The notes under the pieces were generated by a model that was not told where the DNA came from, searched no databases, and was given only the letters and a program-made list of their open reading frames with translations. From Merdimmobilis hominis (lineage in GTDB: Bacteria; Bacillota; Clostridia; Oscillospirales; Ruminococcaceae), in assembly GCF_016901855.1 (NCBI RefSeq), contig NZ_JACJKY010000002.1, positions 124,001 to 188,000 on the forward strand: a stretch of DNA of 64,000 nt. The letters are read 5' to 3'. This document shows positions 54,300 to 63,360 of the stretch, in pieces; the first letter of the stretch is position 1; each line of letters opens with the position of its first letter. Both the position numbers and the translations under genes were made by a program.

Positions 54300-54494
54300 A
54301 TGGCTTCTTTTTCGCAAACTGCCACCGACCTGTCCCCTAAGGGGTACGGGCGGCTGCGTTCCATCACCATCCGGCTTTGTGTTACGGATTGCACCGGCAA
54401 GGTATATTTCACCGACATTATGGTGCAGGGCGGCTCTATTGCTACTGGCTGGGTGGGCCATCCCAGCGAAATCCAGTGGACGCTGGACGGCTAA
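54300..54494 (+). CDS. Small phage tail protein
   Basis: 64 aa beginning MASFSQTATDLSPKGYGRLR. It contains the segment D-C-T-G-K-V-Y-F-T-D-I, which recurs in the next gene (DCTGRIYFTDLMVQ), so the two share a fold or arose by duplication. The ATG follows AGGGAGCGG. Probably a baseplate or receptor-binding part. Confidence 0.6.
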   Translation: MASFSQTATDLSPKGYGRLRSITIRLCVTDCTGKVYFTDIMVQGGSIATGWVGHPSEIQWTLDG

Positions 54495-54504
54495 GGAGGC
54501 AGAT

Positions 54505-55086
54505 ATGGCGGCGGAATTTACTCGATTTTCAGAAACGATTTTGACAAAGCAGGCTCAACGGGTGGTAAGCATTACCGTGAAGCCGATGATTTCTGATTGT
54601 ACTGGCCGGATTTATTTCACCGACCTGATGGTTCAGGAAGGCGACAGGCTCACAGGCTATGTGATAAATACAGAAACGATTCTGCAAAAGTACCGGGAGG
54701 ATGGCTCCATTGTTCCGCCACGTTTCTACAACGGCGTGGTACGCTCGGGGGAAACGGTAGTGCTATTCAACCTCGGTTCCGATACGGCGGGGCTGGACTG
54801 CTATCTCTACCCGGTGCAGGACATGGCGGCGGGCAGCATTTCTGTGGCCTTGGGCGCGGGCGCACACAAGGCGGCTTTCCCTGCTGCGGTAAGCGCCGGG
54901 GATGAGCTGACCCTTCTGGCTTCTTCCCGGAAATGCCTGCTCAATGGAAGCCCCACGGAAAAGCGCGGCTTCTTTCAGTACACGGCTGCCGGGGACAGCA
55001 AGCATCCAGTGACATTAGAGGAGCATAAATCCGCTCGGTTGCTGTTTGAATTTCAGGAAATGCAGGAAGGCGGTGATCGGTTTTGA
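54505..55086 (+). CDS. Phage tail protein
   Basis: 193 aa beginning MAAEFTRFSETILTKQAQRV. The N-terminal 60 residues repeat the theme of the preceding 64-aa protein (DCTGRIYFTDLMVQEGDRLT). The rest is beta-rich (VLFNLGSDTAGLDCYLYPVQ and onward). The ATG follows AAGGAGG. It overlaps the GH18 tail gene by 4 nt. I take it as a tail-tip or adaptor protein; no enzyme motif is visible. Confidence 0.6.
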   Translation: MAAEFTRFSETILTKQAQRVVSITVKPMISDCTGRIYFTDLMVQEGDRLTGYVINTETILQKYREDGSIVPPRFYNGVVRSGETVVLFNLGSDTAGLDCYLYPVQDMAAGSISVALGAGAHKAAFPAAVSAGDELTLLASSRKCLLNGSPTEKRGFFQYTAAGDSKHPVTLEEHKSARLLFEFQEMQEGGDRF

Positions 55087-57554
55087 GCCGGGACTATCTA
55101 AAAGGAAGGCGATGCATGGTCTGGTCGTTCATGCAGAACGCCCGGATGTATGAGGCCCTGCGGGACTATGGCGACCGGCTGGATACGGTGGGAATTTTCA
55201 CCTTCGAGGTAGACGCTACCGGCACCCTTTCGGAAACTGGCACCAGCATTTCTTCCATGATGACTTACATCAACAAGTGGCCGCATATTCACTGGATGCT
55301 GACTGTGATGAATCACGGCACTGCCAGTATTTTCACGGCCCTGCGCAATAACACAAATGGGGCCAAAGATAAGTTTTTAACCGAGCTGGTGCGCATTATG
55401 GAGAAATACCCGTGGTGCGCCGGGGTGGATATTGATCTGGAGCGCGGCGGCGGGTATGAAAACCGGGAGGCAGCAAATGCCTTATTTCAGGCTATTTACC
55501 AGACGGTCAAAACCTATGATTCCTCCAAACTCGTCAACATCTGCCTGCCCGGTATGACCGGCGTTCAGGGCAGTGTGGGCGGTGAAAACTGGTGCGTTTA
55601 TGCTGACCTCAACCCGTACTGTGACACGGCCTCCATTATGTCTTATGGCATGGCGTGGGCAGGCAGCGCCCCCGGCCCGGTATCCCCCCGGAGCTGGTTG
55701 GAGGGCATCTATGATTACGCGGTTACAGCCATGGCCCCGGAGAAGATTTTCATGGGTCTGCCAGGATATGGCTGGAACTGGCAGATATACGACACTCCGG
55801 AGAACCTTGGTGAAACCTACCGGGGTGTTTCCAACACCTACTATGCCGCCAAGCTCTGGATGACCGGGGGCTATAACTTCACCGGTGACGCGCCGCCCCA
55901 GCCCATGATCCCCATTGTGGCCTATTGGGACGATGTGGATATGGTGCCGTGGGCGCTTCCGCAGGTATATGATTACATGGAAGGATGGGATGCGGCCTCG
56001 GTGGTTTCGCCCCTGCAGCAGGAAGTCTATAACCGCAGGCGGTATCTGACCTGTTACGGGAAAGAGCAAAAGACTTCCTTCGGGACGATCTACATTGACC
56101 GTGGCGGAGGCACCCCGGATTCCTATACCGGGATCGCCAGCATTTCCGACTATATGACAGTGCTGGGGGAAGGCGCGACAGCAACCTTCAACTTTACGAT
56201 TGAGCAAGCAGGCACCTATGACATTGCGGTGCGGCTTGCTTTTCCTTTTTGGGATAAAAACGCGCTGAATGTGTCGGTGGATGGAAGCTCCAAGACCTTT
56301 TCAGAAAGCCGCCTGTGGTGGCCGTATTGGCGGCGCACCTGCTGGCTTTCTTTTGCTTCCGGCAGGAGCCTTTCCGCAGGCAATCATACGCTGGTAATCA
56401 GCGGCGGCGTTCCCGGCGTTCAGTTTTACGGTTTCCGGGTATGCAGCAGCTTTTCCGAGGAACCGTCTGCCGGAGAGGCGACCTTCACCCTCTCACCCCG
56501 GCAGTTTCTGGATGTGAACGGCCAGCCCGCCACCCCGGACAAAGGCTTTAAGCTCACCTGTGAAATGCTCCGGCGAAAACCGGACTCGGCGTTGGTTTGG
56601 TATGAGGACTTCCGGGATGATACTCCTCTGCCGGACAGCTATTGGACAACGCTTTCCGGGGAATGGTCTGTGTGGCGGGAAAGCTACACCACCGAGAACC
56701 GGCCCTATTCCTTGCTGGAAGGCTCCGGCAGGCTGGCGTGGAAGTATGAGGGGTTCTCCGACCTGCATATCCGGGCGCGGGTGGGTTTCCCGCAGAATGG
56801 CGGCGGACGGGCCGGGGTATTCCTTGGAAACCTGTTCTGCTGTTTAAACTACGATACCCAGCGGGTGGAGCTATACCAAGGCTCCTCGCTTTTGGGGAGC
56901 TATGCCACCAGCTTTTCCAAGACCCCGGATGCGCAGCTCCACAGCGATCCGACCGTCTATACCATTGAGATGCGAAAGCGCGGAAATAGAGTCCGGGTGT
57001 ATTCCGGTTCCAGCTACACTCTGCGATTTACCGCAACGGTGAGCGCCACCTCCGGCTATGCGGGCATACAGGCGGACAATGAGATTGTCTGCGACCTGCT
57101 GCGGGCCGGGGATGCTTGGGCTTATGAACCTTATGAGTGTTTTGACGTGGTGTATCCGGGCGGGGTGCGCACCAGCTTCGGGCGGATTGCCCGCTCCGGC
57201 GTGACGTGGGACGAGGAATTTCAGATTTTCTCGGTGAACAGCGACGTGGATGAAGGCTCCACCCGCAGCGAGGATATTTCCCTCGACTATGATTTCTTTC
57301 ATTCCCACCTGCTGGAAATCTCCTGCGGGAATGACTACACAGCCAAGGTGATCCCACGGGATATAAACGTCTGGACTGCCCGGCTGTTCTTGGGCGATGC
57401 AGATGGTTTTTCCATTCTGTACTATCAGGACGTGGATTCGCTGGTATATTGGGCCAACGAGGCTGCTTACCGGTGGGGCCTGCGCGGCATTGCAATCTGG
57501 TCTTTAGGACAGGAGGATATGCGGCTGTGGGAGGTCATGCCGAAGCAAATATAA
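55083..57554 (+). CDS. GH18-domain phage tail protein with a nested insertion
   Basis: 823 aa. The N-terminal part (about 1-320) is a GH18 barrel with CAGVDIDLE (catalytic Glu near 121; the first Asp of the usual DxxDxDxE is Ala), MSYGMAW and FMGLPGYGWNW. The last strand, GLRGIAIWSLGQED, lies only at the C-terminus (about 798-812). Between them sit about 430 residues with two beta-sandwich regions (about 345-465, carbohydrate-binding-like; about 500-660, LamG-like). It probably binds and cuts cell-wall or surface glycan at the phage tail. The start overlaps the upstream gene (TTGAG context), with AGGCGGTGATCGG upstream. Confidence 0.8.
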   Translation: MSRDYLKGRRCMVWSFMQNARMYEALRDYGDRLDTVGIFTFEVDATGTLSETGTSISSMMTYINKWPHIHWMLTVMNHGTASIFTALRNNTNGAKDKFLTELVRIMEKYPWCAGVDIDLERGGGYENREAANALFQAIYQTVKTYDSSKLVNICLPGMTGVQGSVGGENWCVYADLNPYCDTASIMSYGMAWAGSAPGPVSPRSWLEGIYDYAVTAMAPEKIFMGLPGYGWNWQIYDTPENLGETYRGVSNTYYAAKLWMTGGYNFTGDAPPQPMIPIVAYWDDVDMVPWALPQVYDYMEGWDAASVVSPLQQEVYNRRRYLTCYGKEQKTSFGTIYIDRGGGTPDSYTGIASISDYMTVLGEGATATFNFTIEQAGTYDIAVRLAFPFWDKNALNVSVDGSSKTFSESRLWWPYWRRTCWLSFASGRSLSAGNHTLVISGGVPGVQFYGFRVCSSFSEEPSAGEATFTLSPRQFLDVNGQPATPDKGFKLTCEMLRRKPDSALVWYEDFRDDTPLPDSYWTTLSGEWSVWRESYTTENRPYSLLEGSGRLAWKYEGFSDLHIRARVGFPQNGGGRAGVFLGNLFCCLNYDTQRVELYQGSSLLGSYATSFSKTPDAQLHSDPTVYTIEMRKRGNRVRVYSGSSYTLRFTATVSATSGYAGIQADNEIVCDLLRAGDAWAYEPYECFDVVYPGGVRTSFGRIARSGVTWDEEFQIFSVNSDVDEGSTRSEDISLDYDFFHSHLLEISCGNDYTAKVIPRDINVWTARLFLGDADGFSILYYQDVDSLVYWANEAAYRWGLRGIAIWSLGQEDMRLWEVMPKQI

Positions 57555-57615
57555 AACCGAACGGGCGCTTTGCCGCATGGGCAGACGTCCGTTCCCATGT
57601 AAAGGAGGATTTTTT

Positions 57616-58044
57616 ATGAAGACTGTATGGAATTGGATTCAGGTGGCGCTTGCCGCTATCGGCGGCGGGCTGGGCGGGTTCTTCGGAGAGATGGACGGTT
57701 TCTTTTATGCGCTCATTGCCTTTGTGGTGATCGACTACCTTACCGGGGTGATGTGCGCCATCATCGACAAGACCCTTTCCAGCAATGTGGGCTTTAAGGG
57801 GATTTTCCGCAAGGTGCTGATTTTCGTCATGGTCGGCATCGGCCATGTGATCGACACGCAGCTTATCGGGAGCGGTGATGCGCTGCGTACTGCGGTGATT
57901 TTCTTCTACATTTCCAACGAAGGCGTGAGCCTGCTGGAAAATGCGGGCCACATCGGCCTGCCCATCCCGGAGAAGCTCAAAGAGGTACTGGCGCAGCTCC
58001 ATAACCGCACCGAGGACGACAAGGACACGGAGGGCAAGGAATGA
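57616..58044 (+). CDS. Phage holin (toxin secretion/phage lysis family)
   Basis: 142 aa. About three to four membrane segments are visible, with the family's FVVIDYLTGVMCAIIDKTL and VLIFVMVGIGHVID segments and a charged C-terminal tail. It forms membrane holes that release the lysin. The ATG at 57616 follows AAAGGAGG. The stop overlaps the lysin start by 4 nt. Confidence 0.88.
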   Translation: MKTVWNWIQVALAAIGGGLGGFFGEMDGFFYALIAFVVIDYLTGVMCAIIDKTLSSNVGFKGIFRKVLIFVMVGIGHVIDTQLIGSGDALRTAVIFFYISNEGVSLLENAGHIGLPIPEKLKEVLAQLHNRTEDDKDTEGKE

Positions 58045-59738
58045 AGATCTCCGTAAAACTGACCCGCGCCGAGAATACCGCCCTCCTTGGCGCGGGGCCT
58101 GTGGAGCTGGATTTGGAGGAATACCTCTGCGGGGTGGTGCCTTCCGAGATTTATGAAAGCTCCCACATGGAGGCGCTCAAAGCGCAGGCTGTAGCCGCCC
58201 GCACCTTCGCGGTCAGGCGGGCCATGGCGGGGACGGTGGTAGACGACACCACCAGCTTTCAGGCATACCGCGCCCCTCTGGCAGAGTCCAGCCCCCGCAG
58301 CAGGCAGGCCGTGGAGGAAACCGCCGGGCAGGTGCTTACCTATGGCGGCGAAGTCATTGACTGCTTTTATTCGGCCTCAAACGGCGGCACCTGCAAACGC
58401 AGCGGAGAGGTTTGGAGCCGGGACTATCCCTACTATGTGAACAAGCCTGATCCGTGGGACACGGCGGCCCGCACAGAAAAACCCACCAATCCCAGCCATG
58501 GCGTGGGGCTTTCCCAAGTGGGCTGTATGTGGGCCGCAAAACAGGGTGTCCCTTACAACGAGATACTGGCCTTTTATTACAGCGGCGCTGCTTTGGTGCA
58601 TGAATACGGCACCGGCAGCGTCGTTGGCTTTGAAGAAGAAACAGGAGGTTTCGCTATGAATCTGCATACACTGATTTTCACGAACAACGCCTGCTACAAG
58701 GCAGGCCGCAAGATTACCCCCAAGGGCATTATGGTGCATAGCACAGGGGCCAACAACCCGTGGCTGAAACGCTATGTCGGCCCGGATGATGGGCTGCTGG
58801 GAAAGAACCAGTACAACAATCACTGGAACCAGCCCATGGATCGAGAGGTCTGCGTTCACGCTTTTATTGGCAAGCTGGCGGATGGGACGATTGCCACTTA
58901 CCAGACGCTTCCTTGGGACCACCGGGGCTGGCATTGCGGCTCCGGTTCCAAGGGCTCCGGCAATAATACCCACATCTCTTTTGAAATTTGCGAGGATGGC
59001 CTGACAGACTCCGCCTATTTCAACAAGGTTTACAATGAGGCGGTGGAGCTTTGCGCTTACCTCTGCAAGCAGTACGGCCTGACCGAGAAAAATATCATCT
59101 GCCACAGCGAGGGCCATGCGCAGGGCATTGCCTCCAATCACGGGGATGTCATGCACTGGTTCCCGAAGCATGGGAAGAACATGGACACATTCCGCGCAGC
59201 GGTGAAAGCCAAGCTGGCTGGTTCTTCTTCCGGCAATACCGGAGGCTCTGCGGGCAACGGCACCCTCTACCGGGTGAGAAAGTCTTGGAGCGATGCTTCC
59301 TCCCAGCTCGGAGCCTTTGCGGTTTTGGATAATGCCAAAGAGCTGGCGGACAAGAATCCCGGCTATGCGGTCTTTGACGAAGCTGGGAAGAAGGTTTATC
59401 CCTCCGCCTCTGGCAGCACCGGCAGCGGTACCCTTTACCGGGTGCGCAAAAGCTGGGCGGATGCAGCTTCTCAGAAGGGCGCTTTCAATGTGCTGGACAA
59501 TGCCAAACGCTGTGCCGACGAAAATCCCGGTTACTCTGTTTTTGACGAGGCGGGAAAGGTTGTATATGCGGGCAGCGCAGCCGCTTCTACTTACACGGTG
59601 CAGAAGGGCGACAGCTTGTGGGCCATTGCAGAAAAGCGCCTCGGAAACGGCACCCGGTACAATGAGATCAAGAAACTGAACGGCCTGACCTCCGACGTAA
59701 TTTATGCGGGGCAGGTCTTGAAACTTCCCAACAGGTAA
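58041..59738 (+). CDS. Multidomain endolysin: SpoIID-like, amidase, two repeats, LysM
   Basis: 565 aa. A SpoIID/LytB domain (about 1-195, with LEEYLCGVVPSEIYESSHME and ALKAQAVAARTFA) is followed by an N-acetylmuramoyl-L-alanine amidase (about 206-395; zinc-ligand candidates in MVHSTG and ICHSEGHAQG). Then come two 45-residue repeats (about 407 and 463: YRVRKSW, LDNAK, ADENPGYSVFDEAGK) and a C-terminal LysM (about 516-565, YTVQKGDSLWAIAEKRLGNG). It degrades peptidoglycan at lysis. A strong ribosome binding site ACAGGAGG and an ATG (58656) lie inside the frame, just before the amidase. Confidence 0.9.
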   Translation: MKISVKLTRAENTALLGAGPVELDLEEYLCGVVPSEIYESSHMEALKAQAVAARTFAVRRAMAGTVVDDTTSFQAYRAPLAESSPRSRQAVEETAGQVLTYGGEVIDCFYSASNGGTCKRSGEVWSRDYPYYVNKPDPWDTAARTEKPTNPSHGVGLSQVGCMWAAKQGVPYNEILAFYYSGAALVHEYGTGSVVGFEEETGGFAMNLHTLIFTNNACYKAGRKITPKGIMVHSTGANNPWLKRYVGPDDGLLGKNQYNNHWNQPMDREVCVHAFIGKLADGTIATYQTLPWDHRGWHCGSGSKGSGNNTHISFEICEDGLTDSAYFNKVYNEAVELCAYLCKQYGLTEKNIICHSEGHAQGIASNHGDVMHWFPKHGKNMDTFRAAVKAKLAGSSSGNTGGSAGNGTLYRVRKSWSDASSQLGAFAVLDNAKELADKNPGYAVFDEAGKKVYPSASGSTGSGTLYRVRKSWADAASQKGAFNVLDNAKRCADENPGYSVFDEAGKVVYAGSAAASTYTVQKGDSLWAIAEKRLGNGTRYNEIKKLNGLTSDVIYAGQVLKLPNR

Positions 59739-59748
59739 GCATGGTGGG

Positions 59749-59774
59749 CGGCCCTCCGGGGCCGCTCTTTTCTT
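59749..59774 (+). terminator. Terminator after the lysin gene
   Basis: GCGGCCC-TCC-GGGGCCGC followed by TCTTTTCTTT. Confidence 0.7.
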
Positions 59775-59792
59775 TCAGAAGGAGGCGATCCC

Positions 59793-60209
59793 ATGACAGA
59801 CGCACAAAAAGAGCAGGTGCGCTATCTGCGCTGCGAAGGGCTCGGTTATGGAGCGATTGCCACCCGGTTAGGTATTTCCGAGAATACGGTCAAGAGCTTT
59901 TGCCGCCGCAACAACCTCACCGGAGTGGCTTCCAAAGAGCCGGTGGTGGTATGCCGGAACTGCGGCAGGCCGCTTCCTCAATACCCCAAGAGAAAACAGA
60001 GAAAATTTTGCTCCGAGGCTTGCCGCCGCGCATGGTGGAAGCTGCACCCGGAGCTTATCCATAAAGCCGCCTTCTATCCGGCTACCTGCGCCCATTGCGG
60101 GCAGGAATTTCAGAGCTATGGGAACCGGAAACGGAAGTATTGTTCCCACGCCTGCTACATAGCGGCGCGGTTCCAGAAAGGAGGCACCCATGACAAAGGA
60201 ACAGTTTGA
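59793..60209 (+). CDS. HTH and zinc-finger protein upstream of the recombinases
   Basis: 138 aa. The N-terminal helix-turn-helix (YLRCEGLGYGAIATRLGISE and N-T-V-K-S) is followed by two zinc-finger-like units: CRNCGRPL ... KFCSEACRRAWW and CAHCGQEF ... KYCSHACYIAA. Such proteins commonly precede serine recombinase genes in clostridial elements, possibly as directionality or regulatory factors; that role is inferred from position only. The ATG follows AGAAGGAGGCG. Confidence 0.7.
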   Translation: MTDAQKEQVRYLRCEGLGYGAIATRLGISENTVKSFCRRNNLTGVASKEPVVVCRNCGRPLPQYPKRKQRKFCSEACRRAWWKLHPELIHKAAFYPATCAHCGQEFQSYGNRKRKYCSHACYIAARFQKGGTHDKGTV

Positions 60210-60351
60210 CCGGGAGAAAAAATATCAGGCGGCCCTCGCGGTGGCCCGTGAAATGCTGCAAAAAGGCATCATAAACGAGGCGGATTTTCTGCGCATTGAG
60301 GCCAGACTGGCGGCAAAATTCCGGCCTGTTTTGGGCGGTATTTTCTGCTGA
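60190..60351 (+). CDS. Small SHOCT-domain protein
   Basis: 53 aa, MTKEQFDREKKYQAALAVAR and onward with the short C-terminal domain signature ML-x-K-G-I-I-N-E-A-D-F-L-R-I-E. It overlaps the zinc-finger gene and has AAAGGAGG upstream. SHOCT proteins of this size are found next to serine recombinases in gut elements. The function is unknown. Confidence 0.78.
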   Translation: MTKEQFDREKKYQAALAVAREMLQKGIINEADFLRIEARLAAKFRPVLGGIFC

Positions 60352-60412
60352 AAAGCCTTTCTTTTCAGGGTGGCTTCCTATAACATCAGTGTCCTGAAAG
60401 GAGGGCGTATTT

Positions 60413-61759
60413 ATGGAACGCATTATTCAAAAAGTTACCCCGCCCGCGCGGAAAAAAGCGCCAAAGCTAAAGCGCGTGGCAGCCTATGCGCGGGTATCCA
60501 GCGGCAGAGAAGCTCCGCTTCATTCCCTCTCCGCGCAGATCAGCCAGTACAGCGGCATGATCCAGAAAACGCCCGGCTGGCAGTACGCAGGTGTGTATGC
60601 CGACGAGGCGCTGACCGGCACGAAAGACAGCCGTGGCGAATTTCAGCGGCTTCTGGCCGATTGCAGGGCCGGAAAAATCGACATGATAATTACAAAGTCG
60701 GTTTCCCGTTTTGCCCGCAATACTGTGACAACGCTTCGCACAATCCGGGAGCTTCGGCTCATGGGGGTGGACGTTTTCTTTGAAGAACAGAATATCCACA
60801 CCATGGGCGAGGATGGCGAGCTTCTGCTTACCCTCCTCGCTGCTTATGCAGAGGAGGAGGCCCGCTCGGTATCTGAAAACCAGAAGTGGCGTATCAAATC
60901 CAACTATGAGCAGGGCTTGCCTTGGAGCATCACCATGTATGGTTACAGGCAGGTCAACGGGCGGCTGGAAGTCGTGCCGGAAGAAGCCGAGATCATACGG
61001 CTGGCCGCCGACCTCTATCTGGAAGGTTACGGGCGGTATAAGCTGGAAGATGCCTTTGCCGCCGTGAATATCAAAGGCAGGCATGGTGCCAACATGGGAG
61101 GGAACTCCATTGTTGACCTGATTTGTAACGAGAAAATCGTCGGGGATATGCTGCTGCAAAAGACTTTTGTGGTAGACCCCATCACAAAAGAGGTTCGCAA
61201 GAACAACGGCGAAAAACCGCAGTATTTTGTAGAGGGCAGCCATGAAGGGATTCTTGACCGGGAAACCTATGAGAAGGTTCTGGCGGAACGCGCCCGCCGG
61301 GCTGCCGCCTATAAACCGCGCTCCGGGAGTTATGAGCGAAACCACTTTCCATTCAGCGGGAAGATACATTGCGGGAAATGCGGAAAATCTTTCACCCGGA
61401 AGGTTCTCAATGGCAACACCCCCTATGAAAAGCGGGGCTGGCTATGCCGCACCTTCAACCAGAAAGGCAAGGCGCACTGCGATGCCAAGCAGATTCCGGA
61501 GGAAATTTTGAAACGGGTGAGCGCCGAGGCCATGGGCCTGCCGGAATTTGACGAGGCGGCTTTTGCAGCCAAGGTGGAAGAAATTCAGGTGCCGGAGAAT
61601 GGCGTGCTGGTCTTTGTTTTCTATGACGGGCATACCGTAACAAAGACTTGGGATAACCCTTCCCGCCGCCATAGCTGGAACCCGGAGAACCGCCAGCGGG
61701 CGCGTGAATTGGCGCTCCGGCAGGCCGCAGAAAGGAGGCTTGCCAAATGCCAGCAGTAA
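60413..61759 (+). CDS. Large serine recombinase 1
   Basis: 448 aa. The resolvase domain has AAYARVSSGRE (catalytic Ser near residue 25) and ITKSVSRFARNT. The recombinase domain (about 170-280) and a zinc beta-ribbon (HCGKCGKSFTRK ... W-L-C-R, about 320-380) follow. It should integrate or excise the element by double-strand cleavage with Ser-DNA linkage. The ATG follows GGAGGG. It overlaps the next recombinase by 13 nt. It has no coiled-coil after the zinc ribbon as usually seen, so it is short for the family. Confidence 0.92.
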   Translation: MERIIQKVTPPARKKAPKLKRVAAYARVSSGREAPLHSLSAQISQYSGMIQKTPGWQYAGVYADEALTGTKDSRGEFQRLLADCRAGKIDMIITKSVSRFARNTVTTLRTIRELRLMGVDVFFEEQNIHTMGEDGELLLTLLAAYAEEEARSVSENQKWRIKSNYEQGLPWSITMYGYRQVNGRLEVVPEEAEIIRLAADLYLEGYGRYKLEDAFAAVNIKGRHGANMGGNSIVDLICNEKIVGDMLLQKTFVVDPITKEVRKNNGEKPQYFVEGSHEGILDRETYEKVLAERARRAAAYKPRSGSYERNHFPFSGKIHCGKCGKSFTRKVLNGNTPYEKRGWLCRTFNQKGKAHCDAKQIPEEILKRVSAEAMGLPEFDEAAFAAKVEEIQVPENGVLVFVFYDGHTVTKTWDNPSRRHSWNPENRQRARELALRQAAERRLAKCQQ

Positions 61760-63360
61760 CAGCGGCGCGGGTAACGGTTATCCCCGCAAAGAAAGACCGG
61801 CTTCCCATCAATGTACTGAGCAACGAGGCCCGCAAGCTGCGGGTGGCAGCCTATGCCCGTGTATCCACCAACAATGAGGAGCAGCTTACCAGCTATGAGG
61901 CGCAGGTGGACTATTATACCCGGTACATTCAATCTAAGGACGAGTGGCAGTTTGTAGAGGTTTATACCGACGAGGGCATTTCTGCCACCAACACCAAAAA
62001 GCGCGACGGCTTCAACCGCATGGTGGCTGATGCGCTGGCGGGTAAGATCGACCTTATTATCACGAAGTCTATCAGCCGGTTCGCCCGCAATACGGTGGAT
62101 ACCTTAACCACAGTGCGCAAGCTCAAAGAAAAGGGCATTGAAGTTTTCTTTGAAAAAGAGAATATCCGTACCTTGGACGGAAAAGGCGAGCTGCTTATTA
62201 CCATCATGTCCTCGCTGGCGCAAGAAGAAAGCCGCTCCATTTCTGAGAACGTCACATGGGGCCAGCGCAAGCGTTTTGCAGACGGAAAGGTAAGCCTTCC
62301 TTACCGGCGCTTCCTCGGCTATGAAAAAGGCCCGGACGGGCTGCCGGTCATTGTGGAATCTGAGGCGGTGATTATCCGGCTGATTTACCGCCTGTTCCTC
62401 TATGGTAAATCCCCCTCGGCCATCGCCACCTACCTCACCGACGAGGGTATTCCCACGCCGGGCGGCAAAAAGGTGTGGCGGGCCAAGGTGGTGGAGAGCA
62501 TCCTCACCAACGAAAAGTACAAGGGCGACGCGCTCTTGCAGAAGAAATTCACGGTGGATTTCCTCACCAAAAAGCAAAAGGTCAACGAGGGCGAAGTGCC
62601 GCAGTATTATGTGACGAACAGCCATCCGGCCATTATCGAACCGGAGCTTTTCGACCTCGTACAATACGAGCTGAAAACCCGCAAGACGGATGGGCGTTTT
62701 ACAAGCTGCCTGCATCCATTTTCCGGGCGCATTATCTGCGGCGAGTGTGGCGGCATTTATGGCAGCAAGGTCTGGCACTCCAACACGGAAAACCGGAGCC
62801 TTGTATGGCAGTGTAACGAAAAATACCGGGGTCAGCATTGCTCCACGCCCCATCTTACAGAGGATGAAATCAAAGCCGCATTTCTGGCCGCCTTCAATAT
62901 CGTGCTGGGGAACCGGGACGAGATTATAGAGGCATACGAGGAAGTGATCGCGGCACTGACCGATACGGCAGACTTGGATGCAGAACAGGAAACCTTGGAA
63001 AATGAAAGCGAGGTTGTACTGGGGCTTATTCAGAAAATCATTTCTGAAAATGCGCAGACCGCCATGGATCAGGAAGAATACAACCGCCGGTATGATGCTT
63101 ACTCTGAGCGGTTTGAAGCCGCCCGGAAACGGCTGGCGGAAATCGCAGAGCTTCGGCAGGAACGCAATGCCAAAAAGACAAGAATCCGGCTGTTCATGGA
63201 AAACATGAACAACCATCAGGAACTGGTGCAATCCTTTGACGAGGAGCTTTGGTATTCCACGGTGGACTATGTGACGGTTTACGAAGATAAAAGGCTGGTG
63301 TTCACCTTCCGCGATGGGCGGCAGATCGAAATCACGGCAGAATTATGGAGGGCAGCATAA
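61747..63360 (+). CDS. Large serine recombinase 2
   Basis: 537 aa. Resolvase domain with VAAYARVSTNNEEQLTSYEA (catalytic Ser) and ITKSISRFARNTVDTL. The recombinase domain and a zinc ribbon (IICGECGGIYGSK ... W-Q-C-N) are followed by a coiled coil (about 395-480) and a C-terminal segment (ELWYSTVDYVTVYEDKRLVF). It is full length. It overlaps both neighbours, so all three recombinase genes are one operon. Probably works together with recombinase 1. Confidence 0.92.
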   Translation: MPAVTAARVTVIPAKKDRLPINVLSNEARKLRVAAYARVSTNNEEQLTSYEAQVDYYTRYIQSKDEWQFVEVYTDEGISATNTKKRDGFNRMVADALAGKIDLIITKSISRFARNTVDTLTTVRKLKEKGIEVFFEKENIRTLDGKGELLITIMSSLAQEESRSISENVTWGQRKRFADGKVSLPYRRFLGYEKGPDGLPVIVESEAVIIRLIYRLFLYGKSPSAIATYLTDEGIPTPGGKKVWRAKVVESILTNEKYKGDALLQKKFTVDFLTKKQKVNEGEVPQYYVTNSHPAIIEPELFDLVQYELKTRKTDGRFTSCLHPFSGRIICGECGGIYGSKVWHSNTENRSLVWQCNEKYRGQHCSTPHLTEDEIKAAFLAAFNIVLGNRDEIIEAYEEVIAALTDTADLDAEQETLENESEVVLGLIQKIISENAQTAMDQEEYNRRYDAYSERFEAARKRLAEIAELRQERNAKKTRIRLFMENMNNHQELVQSFDEELWYSTVDYVTVYEDKRLVFTFRDGRQIEITAELWRAA

